Source of the DNA: an uncultured Bacteroidales bacterium
GTDB lineage: Bacteria; Bacteroidota; Bacteroidia; Bacteroidales; UBA4417
Direction: 5' to 3'
DNA length: 39,808 bases
NCBI GenBank assembly: GCA_903878265.1
Contig: CAIRHD010000439.1
Span: 1 to 39,808 of the forward strand
A program made the position numbers and the translations under genes. The notes under the pieces are model-generated. The model saw nothing but the letters and a program-made list of their open reading frames with translations, had not been told where the DNA came from and searched no databases. This document shows, piece by piece, positions 16,965 to 25,485 of this stretch. Each line of letters opens with the position of its first letter. The first letter of the stretch is position 1.

Positions 16965-18527
16965 CTATATAAGCGTTAGTACTATTGCACTTAGTTTGCG
17001 TGGTTTGCCGTCAGGGATTTTGGCATAAATGTCATCGAGTATTATTTTATCTCCACGGCGAGCATTACGTATAAAGTCCTTCATCTGAGGTGTTAAATTA
17101 CCATTACTACTAGTAAGGTTTTGGTATTCTCCTTTACTATTAACTATAAAACTAAATGAAGTAATTGTGAAATAAAGACTAAACTGAAAGTCATCAGGCA
17201 TGCGTGGAATAATTCCACCTGCTGCTATTAAAAGATCCCTGCTAACAGGGCCACCTTTCACATTAGCAATATATGATTCAGGGTTTGGCACTTCTTTTAC
17301 ACGAAATTCAATTGGAGGCCCCATACTTTTTGAGCGATCGCCTAATTTCGCATTAACTGATATTAAAGCTTTGCCTCGCGTTTCAGGTCTTACTATCCAT
17401 CCACTACCGCTGCGTTTAATATTACCATTATTAATACTAACATTAATTTGGTCAGGGGAAACACCACCAGCAGAAATACTAACTGGGTTATCAACACCTA
17501 TATAAAATACATTCATTTGGGTAGCAGACACAGCTAACGATGGAGGAGCCACAATGTACTCGAATTTTACAGGCTCTGCCGACATACTCCCATCTGGTTT
17601 TTTTACATTTACAATACCGCTTACAGTTTGAAGTCCTGTCCTTGTAGCAGGTATGCTGATTTTGATTACACCATCCTGACTTGTTCGAAAAGAACCTCCA
17701 ATATTTGCAGTAAAGCTCTGTTTGCTATCCGTTGCAGTAACAAACACTTCAGCTTCATAGTTTTCTCCCTGAAAAACATATTGGCTTTTCGGAACCACTG
17801 TTGCACCAACATCATCAATTTTAAAATCCGATTCCCCAATTTTACCCCTAAGAAGTGCCACTACATCCAATTCGGCATTTTGCACTTCGTTTACCAGTTT
17901 ATTGAGGATTGTAACATTGGCAGCTAAAATGGTATGATAAAAATTATACATCTGCCAATTTAACTTTTTGCGGGAGGAATTATAAAAAGGGCCTTCCAGA
18001 TCAAGGCCGAGCTTCACTTTTTCACGATCAGCTGGGTCAAGCAAATTTAACAGATCTGTTTTATATTTTGTAATCTTATCTCTCATTTCTTTTGCCTTGC
18101 CGTTTGAACCATCTTCAGGTTTGGCAATGAAATATTTGGTCGTTTCGTTGTATTTGTCCTTGCTCTTCATCTTGTAAAGCGGACGTACTTTAGCCGAATC
18201 AATCGAAATGCGTTCGGACGCAGCTACTGCCTCGTACTTAACAGTGATCAGGTAAGTTTTCAATTCGTCTGAAAGCTTACGGGCGGCCTTTGCTTTTTCC
18301 CAATATGGGCCAACTTTTACTGGATCCTTGGTAAATGCCGACTCAAAGCGCGAATAGTATTCATCTATTTTACTGCTGTAGGTTCTGTTAGTGGTTTCCA
18401 TACCATCGTTTACTACCATAAAGGCATTCAGAATCTCAACAGACACATTGAGTGCCAACAAGGCAGTTAGCACCAGGTACATCATCCCGATCATTTTTTG
18501 CCTCGGTGTCTCTTTATAACCAGCCAT
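16965..18527 (-). CDS. gldM: Type IX secretion system motor protein GldM/PorM
   Basis: A 520-residue inner-membrane protein. The first residues MAGYKETPRQKMIGMMYLVL lead into a single transmembrane helix (about 14-35), followed by a helical D1 domain and then several beta-sandwich domains (from about residue 225: YEAEVFVTATDS, then VSISAGGVSP, ending in KIPDGKPRKLSAIVL). GldM dimers join with GldL to form the proton-driven motor; the periplasmic domains reach the GldK/GldN ring. It follows gldL by 48 nt. All expected regions are present. Confidence 0.97.
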   Translation of the reverse strand: MAGYKETPRQKMIGMMYLVLTALLALNVSVEILNAFMVVNDGMETTNRTYSSKIDEYYSRFESAFTKDPVKVGPYWEKAKAARKLSDELKTYLITVKYEAVAASERISIDSAKVRPLYKMKSKDKYNETTKYFIAKPEDGSNGKAKEMRDKITKYKTDLLNLLDPADREKVKLGLDLEGPFYNSSRKKLNWQMYNFYHTILAANVTILNKLVNEVQNAELDVVALLRGKIGESDFKIDDVGATVVPKSQYVFQGENYEAEVFVTATDSKQSFTANIGGSFRTSQDGVIKISIPATRTGLQTVSGIVNVKKPDGSMSAEPVKFEYIVAPPSLAVSATQMNVFYIGVDNPVSISAGGVSPDQINVSINNGNIKRSGSGWIVRPETRGKALISVNAKLGDRSKSMGPPIEFRVKEVPNPESYIANVKGGPVSRDLLIAAGGIIPRMPDDFQFSLYFTITSFSFIVNSKGEYQNLTSSNGNLTPQMKDFIRNARRGDKIILDDIYAKIPDGKPRKLSAIVLTLI

Positions 18528-18575
18528 AATTTAGCGTTTTCAGTGTTGGTTTAAGTAATAAGTGTTGAATTTCTG

Positions 18576-19622
18576 CTATTTGTTAACATTAACATTCATA
18601 GCAGTAAGCATATTGCCATAAACCTGGTTGAGGGCACTTACACGCTTGGTAAGCTGGTCAATTTCCTGTTGGTATTTGATCATGTTGGTGGAAGATTCGT
18701 TCATGCTTGCAACGAATGAACCAACTGTTGATTTTAGCTTGCCTGAAGCTTCAACCTGTTCATTCGAACTTTTCAATTGAACTTCATAAATTGTATTTAA
18801 AGCTGCCAAGTTATTGGATATTTTCTGTAACTGATCGCTGTAAGCTTTGTTGTCAAGTGCGCTGAAATTTAACTTTTCAGCCGATTTACTCAACAGTTCT
18901 GCAGAAGCATTGTATTTTTCGGCTAACCTATTGGCTGATTCAGTTGCTTTCGACATGCTGTTGGAGAAGGTTTCGGTAGCGCTCATTTCTCTTCTGATAG
19001 CTGAGGAAACATCGTTATAAACATTGGCCAAAGTACCTGCCGAAACTGCTGCGGATTTAACGCTCGAAGAAAATTCGCCAACCGTAGTTGCGTCCTGCTG
19101 AAGCACATCGCTCACCCTTTTATAAGAAGTTGATAATTCGCCTGCAGATTTACCTGCATCCTTAATATTCTTGACAAAATCGTCGGCAGCAATACCCGTA
19201 CTGGCAACATTCGACATTTTGCTTACGTTATCGCTCATTTTACGCATCCCATCACCAAGGCTTTCAATAAGTTCGGGATCTATTTTTGCTTTTGTGAACA
19301 TATCGTCAAGTTCACGGGTAACAGAAGTGCCCTTTCCCGTTTTGTGGATCGAACCTGGTGTACCTGGTTTTCCATCGTGTGCCATGCCTGTAAGTTCAGG
19401 ATATACCAATGTCCAATCTGGTTCCATGTGAATAGGCTCTAAAGCCGAAAAGAAGAAAATAATTGCTTCAGTTGAGAGTCCTACGATAAGGAATTCGTCT
19501 GCATAAGGATAATGGTTAATTTTGAAAAGCGCACCGATAATTACAATAGAAGCTCCCCACCCGTAGAGTTTCGACATTATAACTTTGTATTTTTTACTGC
19601 TGGTGAAACTTGCTAATCCCAT
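18576..19622 (-). CDS. gldL: Type IX secretion system motor protein GldL/PorL
   Basis: A 348-residue inner-membrane protein. Two transmembrane helices lie at about 17-33 and 43-60; the second, in the segment ADEFLIVGLSTEAIIFFFSAL, contains the membrane-embedded Glu known to be needed for proton coupling in the family. The remaining 280 residues are cytoplasmic, mostly coiled coil with repeated SAG/AxxY patterns. GldL forms a pentamer around the GldM dimer and is the stator-like half of the motor. It is longer than the shortest GldL proteins because of the coiled coil, which is common in this phylum. Confidence 0.96.
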   Translation of the reverse strand: MGLASFTSSKKYKVIMSKLYGWGASIVIIGALFKINHYPYADEFLIVGLSTEAIIFFFSALEPIHMEPDWTLVYPELTGMAHDGKPGTPGSIHKTGKGTSVTRELDDMFTKAKIDPELIESLGDGMRKMSDNVSKMSNVASTGIAADDFVKNIKDAGKSAGELSTSYKRVSDVLQQDATTVGEFSSSVKSAAVSAGTLANVYNDVSSAIRREMSATETFSNSMSKATESANRLAEKYNASAELLSKSAEKLNFSALDNKAYSDQLQKISNNLAALNTIYEVQLKSSNEQVEASGKLKSTVGSFVASMNESSTNMIKYQQEIDQLTKRVSALNQVYGNMLTAMNVNVNK

Positions 19623-19697
19623 GGTTTGATTTTTTTATTGGTTAGTTATTTGTTATTGCTTATTGATTTTCTAAAAAAATTAAGATAAAACTGGCCT

Positions 19698-21053
19698 CTA
19701 ATTATAGATTCTGGAGGCTCTTGCAGGATTGTCATCCTTTTGGCGGCCCATGAAATCCTGTACACAGCGGAAACCGATATAACATTTGGAAGAATCCTGG
19801 TATTCGTAAGCCCGTGTAGAAACTTGTATATAGTAGGCAATATCTTTCCAGGAACCTCCACGGATTACTTTTTGTTTCAACAACGGGACATCGTCTTCTT
19901 TCGCATTGTAAAGGTAGGTAGGGTTCATGTCCCAGGTAAACTGGGCTGCCGATTCGTTGTAAGCATCTGCACACCATTCAGCCACGTTGCCCGACATATC
20001 GTAAAGCCCAAAATCATTCGCCGGGTAATGGGCTACAATAACCGAACGTGCGCCACCATCATCGGCATAGTTTCCACGTAGCGGTTTAAAATTGGCTAAG
20101 AAACAACCTTTGTCGTTGCGGGTATAAGGGCCGCCCCAAGGATATGGGCTGAAAGTATTGCCACCGCGTGCTGCCCATTCCCATTCAGCTTCTGTAGGAA
20201 GCCTGAATTCGTTGGCAATCGATGTTTTCTTTTTCCCAAGAAATGTTTCGAGCAAACGGCTGCGCCAAATACAAAATGCGGTTGCTTGTTTCCAGTTTAC
20301 GCCAACTACTGGATAATTATCATAAGCAGGGTGCCAAAAATAGCGTTGGGTAACAGGATCGTTGTAACTATAAGCATAATCATGAATCCAGGACAAAGTG
20401 TCTGGATAAACGCTTATTACCTCCTTACGGATAAAATCGTAGCGTTTTTTGCTCTGTGGGCGATTTGCAAAACTTGCATCTTTGGAAGCGCCAGGTTGAG
20501 TGTAATCTTTTCTGGAGGCAGCTTGAAGGTCGATATAATAGTATTCGTAAAATAAATTTCGTGTATCGATTTCCTTTTTCCTATAATACCTGTCATTAAT
20601 AGGAAGGAACATGGGTTCCAGTGCATCACGGTTTTCTTCGGCGTTCCATTTTATTTCTGTTTCCCAGTTCAAATATGGAGGATCATATACTTCACCGGTC
20701 TTTTTATTTTCCGAAATCAGGAACTGTTCAGCATTTATGGCACCCAGCATGGTGCGGGCAATCGAATCTTTTACCCAATCAACGAATTGGCGGTACTCAT
20801 TGTTGGTGATTTCGGTGGCATCCATATAAAATGCTGTAACCGTGATGGTTCGTGGGTTATTAATATGTGCATAAGGCACGTCCTGATCGCCTGAACCCAT
20901 CGTATAACTGCCCATTGGCACATAAGTCATCCCAAATGGATCGGGCTGATAAAACCTCTCCCTGTTTTGAACACCAATTAATTCTCCATTTCCGGTATTC
21001 CGGCAACTGGCAAAAAGTAATGCAACCAGAGAAATGCAAAGCAGTTTTTTCAT
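19698..21053 (-). CDS. gldK: Type IX secretion system lipoprotein GldK/PorK
   Basis: A 451-residue lipoprotein with a lipobox (LLFASC, Cys17). Most of the rest (about 35-440) is a formylglycine-generating-enzyme/sulfatase-modifying-factor fold: YVPMGSYTMGSGDQD near the start, PVVGVNWKQATAFCIWR, EFRLPTEAEWEWAARGG, NDFGLYDMSGNVAEWCAD, and VIRGGSWKD. GldK uses this fold structurally and not as an enzyme; with GldN it makes the outer-membrane-anchored ring. It is preceded by porP across a 227-nt gap that may hold a secondary promoter, and followed by gldL after 75 nt. Confidence 0.96.
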   Translation of the reverse strand: MKKLLCISLVALLFASCRNTGNGELIGVQNRERFYQPDPFGMTYVPMGSYTMGSGDQDVPYAHINNPRTITVTAFYMDATEITNNEYRQFVDWVKDSIARTMLGAINAEQFLISENKKTGEVYDPPYLNWETEIKWNAEENRDALEPMFLPINDRYYRKKEIDTRNLFYEYYYIDLQAASRKDYTQPGASKDASFANRPQSKKRYDFIRKEVISVYPDTLSWIHDYAYSYNDPVTQRYFWHPAYDNYPVVGVNWKQATAFCIWRSRLLETFLGKKKTSIANEFRLPTEAEWEWAARGGNTFSPYPWGGPYTRNDKGCFLANFKPLRGNYADDGGARSVIVAHYPANDFGLYDMSGNVAEWCADAYNESAAQFTWDMNPTYLYNAKEDDVPLLKQKVIRGGSWKDIAYYIQVSTRAYEYQDSSKCYIGFRCVQDFMGRQKDDNPARASRIYN

Positions 21054-21280
21054 TGCTGTATTTTTAGTTTTGAGTCAACTCCGGACTTATAAATTGTTAA
21101 TTTCAATATTTTTTCGTATTCAACAATATGGCACGATACCATCAACACTTATTGAATAATGAAGCTTTAGCCTTTGCCGACACCATTTAGGTATGCAATT
21201 AACGACAAGTTGCTTTCTTTATTATCCATGTTCATATTTTTTTTAGGCAAGGGCCAGATTGTTACTGTTTTCAAGATTAA

Positions 21281-22225
21281 TTACAAATATCGGGTATTTC
21301 GGTATCCTGTCCGTGTTTTGTCACGCTCTATTTTGAACCTGTATCGTGCCATAATTTCATGGCTTCCGGTTGCAGCGATCCTGCTGGTAGGAATATCGTA
21401 GGAATAACCAATTTCCAAGTCTTTGTAAGCCATGCCAACCAGTAAGGAAATTGCATCGTTATACCGATACGATACCCCGCCCCAAATTTTATTGTTGTAC
21501 TTGGCAATTATATTAAGGTCTGCTTGGATTACATTCCCATCCGATTCGATAAAGACTGAAGGTGTGAATACATATCCCTGATATGCAGGGAGAATTATGT
21601 CGTGCCCACCTGTAAGATAATAATGGCGGCGGTTTTTGTAATAATTGAGACCATCGTTGGTGCTTGATTGTTTAGCTGTTTCGAAAATCTGGGTGGAAGA
21701 AAAAGCAATATAATACCGCGGTTTTTGCAAAAATGCACCAATAGACAAATCACTTATCATAACACCATCGGTAGGAAGGCCTGTAATTACAGGATCTCCT
21801 TCATCAACAGCATTAAGTTTCTCTGTATTGATAGTTTTGTTGTTAAAATTACCATTTATTCCAATGCCCAATATGCCGCTGCCGAGATTGGCATGGTAGG
21901 AGTAGCCTAATTTTACGAGCATGTTTTTTATTTGCCCTTCCTTGTCTTGGGCAATCCCAAAACCGACCCCGCCATGTAGGAAACGCAAAGGCGCATCGGC
22001 ATTTACCAAAAAAGTTTCGGGAGATACTTTATCGCCCTGATCATCCTTAAAACCAAGCCATTGCTCACGGAATATCCCAGTAAGAGTTATGCCATCGCTC
22101 ATCCCATACGAACCAGGATTTACAAATTGGTGGTTATACATATTATGCGTAAATTGTGGCCCTTGCTGCGCCCTTAACCCAATGGAAAAGACCGAGATCA
22201 GAAATACAAAAAAAGCAGTACGCAT
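21281..22225 (-). CDS. porP: Type IX secretion system membrane protein, PorP/SprF family
   Basis: A 314-residue outer-membrane beta-barrel protein. From the ATG at 22225 it has a good signal peptide (RTAFFVFLISVFSIGLRAQ); an ATG six codons upstream is also in frame but weaker. The mature N-terminus QGPQFTHNMYNHQFVNPGSYG is the family hallmark, followed by REQWLGF and strand-rich repeats ending in a basic RYRFKIERDK segment. PorP is needed for T9SS cargo secretion in Porphyromonas, and SprF is its homologue that exports SprB in Flavobacterium. As first gene of the gldKLMN operon it is in the PorP position. Confidence 0.92.
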   Translation of the reverse strand: MRTAFFVFLISVFSIGLRAQQGPQFTHNMYNHQFVNPGSYGMSDGITLTGIFREQWLGFKDDQGDKVSPETFLVNADAPLRFLHGGVGFGIAQDKEGQIKNMLVKLGYSYHANLGSGILGIGINGNFNNKTINTEKLNAVDEGDPVITGLPTDGVMISDLSIGAFLQKPRYYIAFSSTQIFETAKQSSTNDGLNYYKNRRHYYLTGGHDIILPAYQGYVFTPSVFIESDGNVIQADLNIIAKYNNKIWGGVSYRYNDAISLLVGMAYKDLEIGYSYDIPTSRIAATGSHEIMARYRFKIERDKTRTGYRNTRYL

Positions 22226-22614
22226 AAACAAAAAAGGCTGCATAAGTAATGTTCAAAAAGTGCGCTAAAGTAATAATAAATTAGGTTTGGCAAATAATTA
22301 TCGTTGCAATAGGTTCATTTTGTTGTAGCGACAAGTTTACCTTTGCTATTTTAGGTGAAGCAATAACGGCAGTAATGTTCGTTTATTGCTATACCGCTAT
22401 TGTTGAAATAAGGGATTTTGCAATGAATACAATAGGAGTAGTTCTTTTTAGAAGTTCGAAGATTGATGATGATAGCTTGATAAAAGTATCGTGAAAACAA
22501 CAGAATTATTTATTCTTTTTCATTAGTAACCGACAAACTTTTTAAATGAACAAGTCGGTCAACCGAGGCTGACCAACTTGTATCTTTACTGTGTAAACTT
22601 CCAATTTATACAGC
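22226..22614. other. Intergenic region between porP and the IS4 transposase
   Basis: No gene is seen. The stretch must hold the T9SS operon promoter (minus strand) and the left flank of the insertion element. Two mutually exclusive hairpins can form: AGCAATAA (22359-22366) with TTATTGCT (22383-22390), or CAATAACGG (22361-22369) with CCGCTATTG (22394-22402, one mismatch). I could not find a terminal inverted repeat or target duplication marking the element's left end. Confidence 0.5.
22551..22580. promoter_or_regulatory. Imperfect palindrome upstream of the transposase gene
   Basis: The arms 22551-22561 (CAAGTCGGTCA) and 22570-22580 (TGACCAACTTG) are complementary except for one position and are separated by 8 nt. 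The palindrome ends 34 nt before the transposase ATG. It may be a leader hairpin limiting expression of the transposase, or part of the element's end. Confidence 0.4.
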
Positions 22615-23853
22615 ATGAGCGAAAATACAAATAAAAATTTAGTCGGCCAGCCGATCTTAACACAAGTTTTAGCCTTAGTTATCAGGAATAAGTTCAACGG
22701 ATTAGTAACCAAGCACAAATCAGACAGATACTATAAAAAGTTTTATACATGGACACACTTTGTAAGTATGATGTTTGGTATTTATATCCGCTTTGACTCA
22801 GTTACCGAAATAGTCGAAGTTATGATAGGTTGTGTTGGTAAAATAGGTCATTTTGGTCTGTCAGAAGTGCCACCCAAAAGCACAATAAATGATGGTAACC
22901 GCGAGCGTGACAACAAGTTCTTTGAATCGCTATACTTTAGTTTAGTGAATCGCTACTCAAGTTTTTTGTCGTCCAGCCGAACCATTGGGCTCAATATTAA
23001 AGAACTGTTTATTGTCGGTTCCACGACTATTCAGCTTTTTAGCAGTCTTGTTTTTAAAGGTGTGGGACGCAACCCCAAAGGTGTGGGCAAGAAAAAAGGG
23101 GGTATAAAAGTTCATATGCTTATTGATGCTTTTCAGGATGTAGGCAAATTTGTAAAAGTAACAGCAGCTAAAGTTCATGACAGCAAATTTTTGAACGACT
23201 TGACACTTAACCCCTTTAGCATGGTAGTGTTTGGTAAAGCTTACAATCATTACAAACTCTTTGCCAAGTGGACGGAAAAACAAATATGGTTTGTTACCCG
23301 CATGAAGGACAACGCAGTATATGAAGTTGTACAGATCATACATGAAACCATCATACCAGAAGGTAAAGCAGGCGTATTGAAAGAAGAAAAGATAAACCCG
23401 TGTTATAAAGAAAGCGCGAAAAGCAAAGATGTTAAGACATTGTTATTGCGAAGAATAACTTATCGGGATGATAAAGGACGTTTGTATGTATTTATCACGA
23501 ATAATATGGCGCTCACAGATCAAGATATTGCTGATATCTACAAACAACGCTGGCAGATAGAGTTGTTGTTCAAAAAGATGAAGCAAAACTTTCAGTTGCA
23601 TTGCTTTTATGGTGAAAGCGAAAATGCTATTCGCCTTCAGATTTGGTGCACGCTTATCGCCCAACTGTTATTGACCGTATTACAACGTAAAACAAAAACT
23701 AAAAAAGTATTTTTTACTGTTGCTTGTATAGTAAGGCAACATCTGTTGAGTTACTTGAATTTGGAAGAACTGCTCCTTAACTCAAAGCGATTCTATGATA
23801 AGTATCACATATCTGTTGATTACAGTGATAGTTTGTTCCCTTTAACAGGATAA
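22615..23853 (+). CDS. IS4-family transposase, full length but lacking both catalytic aspartates
   Basis: A 412-residue protein of the IS4 family subgroup with the DUF4372-type N-terminus (GQPILTQVLALV; HKSDRYYKKF; PPKSTINDGNRER). The C-terminal signature Y-(2)-R-(3)-E-(6)-K is intact (Y309, R312, E316, K323). The two expected aspartates are not: the usual VDSTTI reads VGSTTI with G135 (GGT, 23017-23019), and the usual VFDKxY reads VFGKAY with G207 (GGT, 23233-23235). Each needs one A-to-G change from GAT. The frame is otherwise complete, with no stop or frameshift. As read, the product should bind DNA but not cut it. Terminal repeats were not recognised. It separates the T9SS operon from the MFS/porW genes. 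Confidence 0.9.
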   Translation: MSENTNKNLVGQPILTQVLALVIRNKFNGLVTKHKSDRYYKKFYTWTHFVSMMFGIYIRFDSVTEIVEVMIGCVGKIGHFGLSEVPPKSTINDGNRERDNKFFESLYFSLVNRYSSFLSSSRTIGLNIKELFIVGSTTIQLFSSLVFKGVGRNPKGVGKKKGGIKVHMLIDAFQDVGKFVKVTAAKVHDSKFLNDLTLNPFSMVVFGKAYNHYKLFAKWTEKQIWFVTRMKDNAVYEVVQIIHETIIPEGKAGVLKEEKINPCYKESAKSKDVKTLLLRRITYRDDKGRLYVFITNNMALTDQDIADIYKQRWQIELLFKKMKQNFQLHCFYGESENAIRLQIWCTLIAQLLLTVLQRKTKTKKVFFTVACIVRQHLLSYLNLEELLLNSKRFYDKYHISVDYSDSLFPLTG

Positions 23854-23860
23854 AAATAGG
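22615..23860 (+). mobile_element. IS4-family insertion sequence, ends not determined
   Basis: The element is defined only by its transposase gene. No terminal inverted repeats or short direct target repeats were found in the flanks (22226-22614 and 23854-23997), so the true limits are unknown and the element may be decayed at its ends. Confidence 0.55.
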
Positions 23861-23997
23861 GGGGCTGCTTTTTGCAATTAAATTTTTAAGACTGAATATC
23901 AATATGATATAAACAGAATATGCCAACTCTTGAGTTTAGTCGCTAAAAAATGAAAAACAATAACATATAATCGAGCATCATCAGTATAAAAATATTG

Positions 23998-25179
23998 CTA
24001 TATGTTGTTTTTTACTAACATCCTTTGGTAATGTGGCAGCGAGAAGAACAGGAAATACAGTAAGGCAATAATATTTAGAAAACCATAAATAAGGTATGTA
24101 TGCGGCAAGCCTATACCGTGGGCGAGAAAGCCGGTGAGCAACATTCCAAGGCCAATTCCAAGATCAAGCCCAGAGAAAAGGGTCGAGTTGGCAGCTCCGC
24201 GCCGTTGTGGGGTTACAAGGTTATTGACCATCGCCTGAAAGGTAGGAAAAACCACGCCACTGCCCAGCCCAATCAGGCAAGCTGTTAACATAAACGCCGT
24301 AGTGTTTATAAAAAAACCAAGTATCAGATGTCCAACAGCAAGTAAAATCAGGCCAATAATGGCAAGTACTTTAGGCCCATGTCGGTCGAATATTTTTCCC
24401 ATATAAATCCGGGCCACTGCAATGCCAGCAGCAAAAACAATAAAAAACAAACCTGTATTTCCAACCCCTGTTTTTATCGAATATAGGGACACAAACGAAA
24501 CCAATCCACCATAACTGATATTAATAAGCAATAAATTAAAAGTAACCGGTAAAGAACTTGATTCCAAAAGGTTGCGCCATGAAAATGACTGTTTTGAAGC
24601 CTTTGACACTTCTGGGTAGCGTATCCACAGCGTAAGCGAAAAACCGGCAAGGGCAAGTACTCCTGCAAACAGGAACATGAGCGTATAGTCTTGATGTGCG
24701 GTAAGTTGCAACCCAAGAAAAGGGCCAATTGCCATTGGTATTGTCATGGCAAGCCCATAAAGACCAATGCCTTCACCCCTTCGTTCGGGCGGTATTATAT
24801 CAACGATTAGTGTACTTCCTGTGGTTGTTGTTACGCCCCAAACCAAACCATGCAAAAACCGCACTGTCAGTATCATCACAAAGGCACCAGCCAAAGGGTA
24901 TAAGCCAAATATGAGTGCAAAAATAAGGAACGCTGTAATGTAAAAATATTTCCGGCCATGCCTGTCGATCATATATCCTGTAAAAGGCCTTACAAGCAGT
25001 GCTGCCAAGGTATATATTGCAAGCACAAGCCCTATTTGCCCTTCTTCAATTTTTAAATCCCGATTCAGGAAAATCGGTAGTGTAGGTAGCAGTATGTAAA
25101 ATGCCGTGAACATCAGCAAACTGGCAAAAAACACCAAGGTAAAATCTCCCCGGAAAATCGATCCATTTGTTTTTGTCAT
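23998..25179 (-). CDS. Major facilitator superfamily transporter
   Basis: A 393-residue inner-membrane protein with about 12 hydrophobic helices. The motif A loop GYMIDRHGRKYF (68-79) between helices 2 and 3 and its half-repeat GKIFDRHGPKVLA in the second half are clear MFS signatures. The first half also has RFLHGLVWGVTTTTGS, similar to motif B/C regions of drug/proton antiporters of the DHA1 type. The substrate cannot be told from sequence. It lies between the transposase and porW on the minus strand, 306 nt after porW, so cotranscription is doubtful. Confidence 0.88.
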   Translation of the reverse strand: MTKTNGSIFRGDFTLVFFASLLMFTAFYILLPTLPIFLNRDLKIEEGQIGLVLAIYTLAALLVRPFTGYMIDRHGRKYFYITAFLIFALIFGLYPLAGAFVMILTVRFLHGLVWGVTTTTGSTLIVDIIPPERRGEGIGLYGLAMTIPMAIGPFLGLQLTAHQDYTLMFLFAGVLALAGFSLTLWIRYPEVSKASKQSFSWRNLLESSSLPVTFNLLLINISYGGLVSFVSLYSIKTGVGNTGLFFIVFAAGIAVARIYMGKIFDRHGPKVLAIIGLILLAVGHLILGFFINTTAFMLTACLIGLGSGVVFPTFQAMVNNLVTPQRRGAANSTLFSGLDLGIGLGMLLTGFLAHGIGLPHTYLIYGFLNIIALLYFLFFSLPHYQRMLVKNNI

Positions 25180-25485
25180 CAGAAGATTTTATTGTAATAT
25201 TGGGTTAGGTTTTTTTTTCCGGTAGTTTTTTGTCAGAATGGCAGGATGTTACAAGTAGCGAAAAGAGGAACGCGAAGTAAATATTGGCTGCCAATAAACA
25301 AAGTGATAAGAATCAAACTAATGCAATCAATTTTCACTCAATCAGTATTTTGTTTCTTCTGTTTTCATGATTTGAATAAAAATTTGATTTTCTGCAACAA
25401 AAAATGTCGCTGCCACACTTAAAAGCAATTTTCCAATTAGGCGGAAGGTGATATTGGTTAATTAACCGGATCAGACGAATCTGAT
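25180..25485. other. Intergenic region between porW and the MFS gene
   Basis: No gene is seen. Just after the porW stop, ATCAGA (25470-25475) and TCTGAT (25480-25485) pair around a 4-nt loop that reads UUCG on the transcribed strand, a very stable tetraloop. GGTTAATTAACC (25456-25467) is a further palindrome. The hairpin may be a weak or non-canonical terminator, as no U-tract follows. Confidence 0.5.

Noticed and set aside
21054-21280. Possible small gene between porP and gldK
   Set aside because: No frame with a plausible start and composition on the minus strand; the plus-strand frame at 21174 runs antisense into porP.
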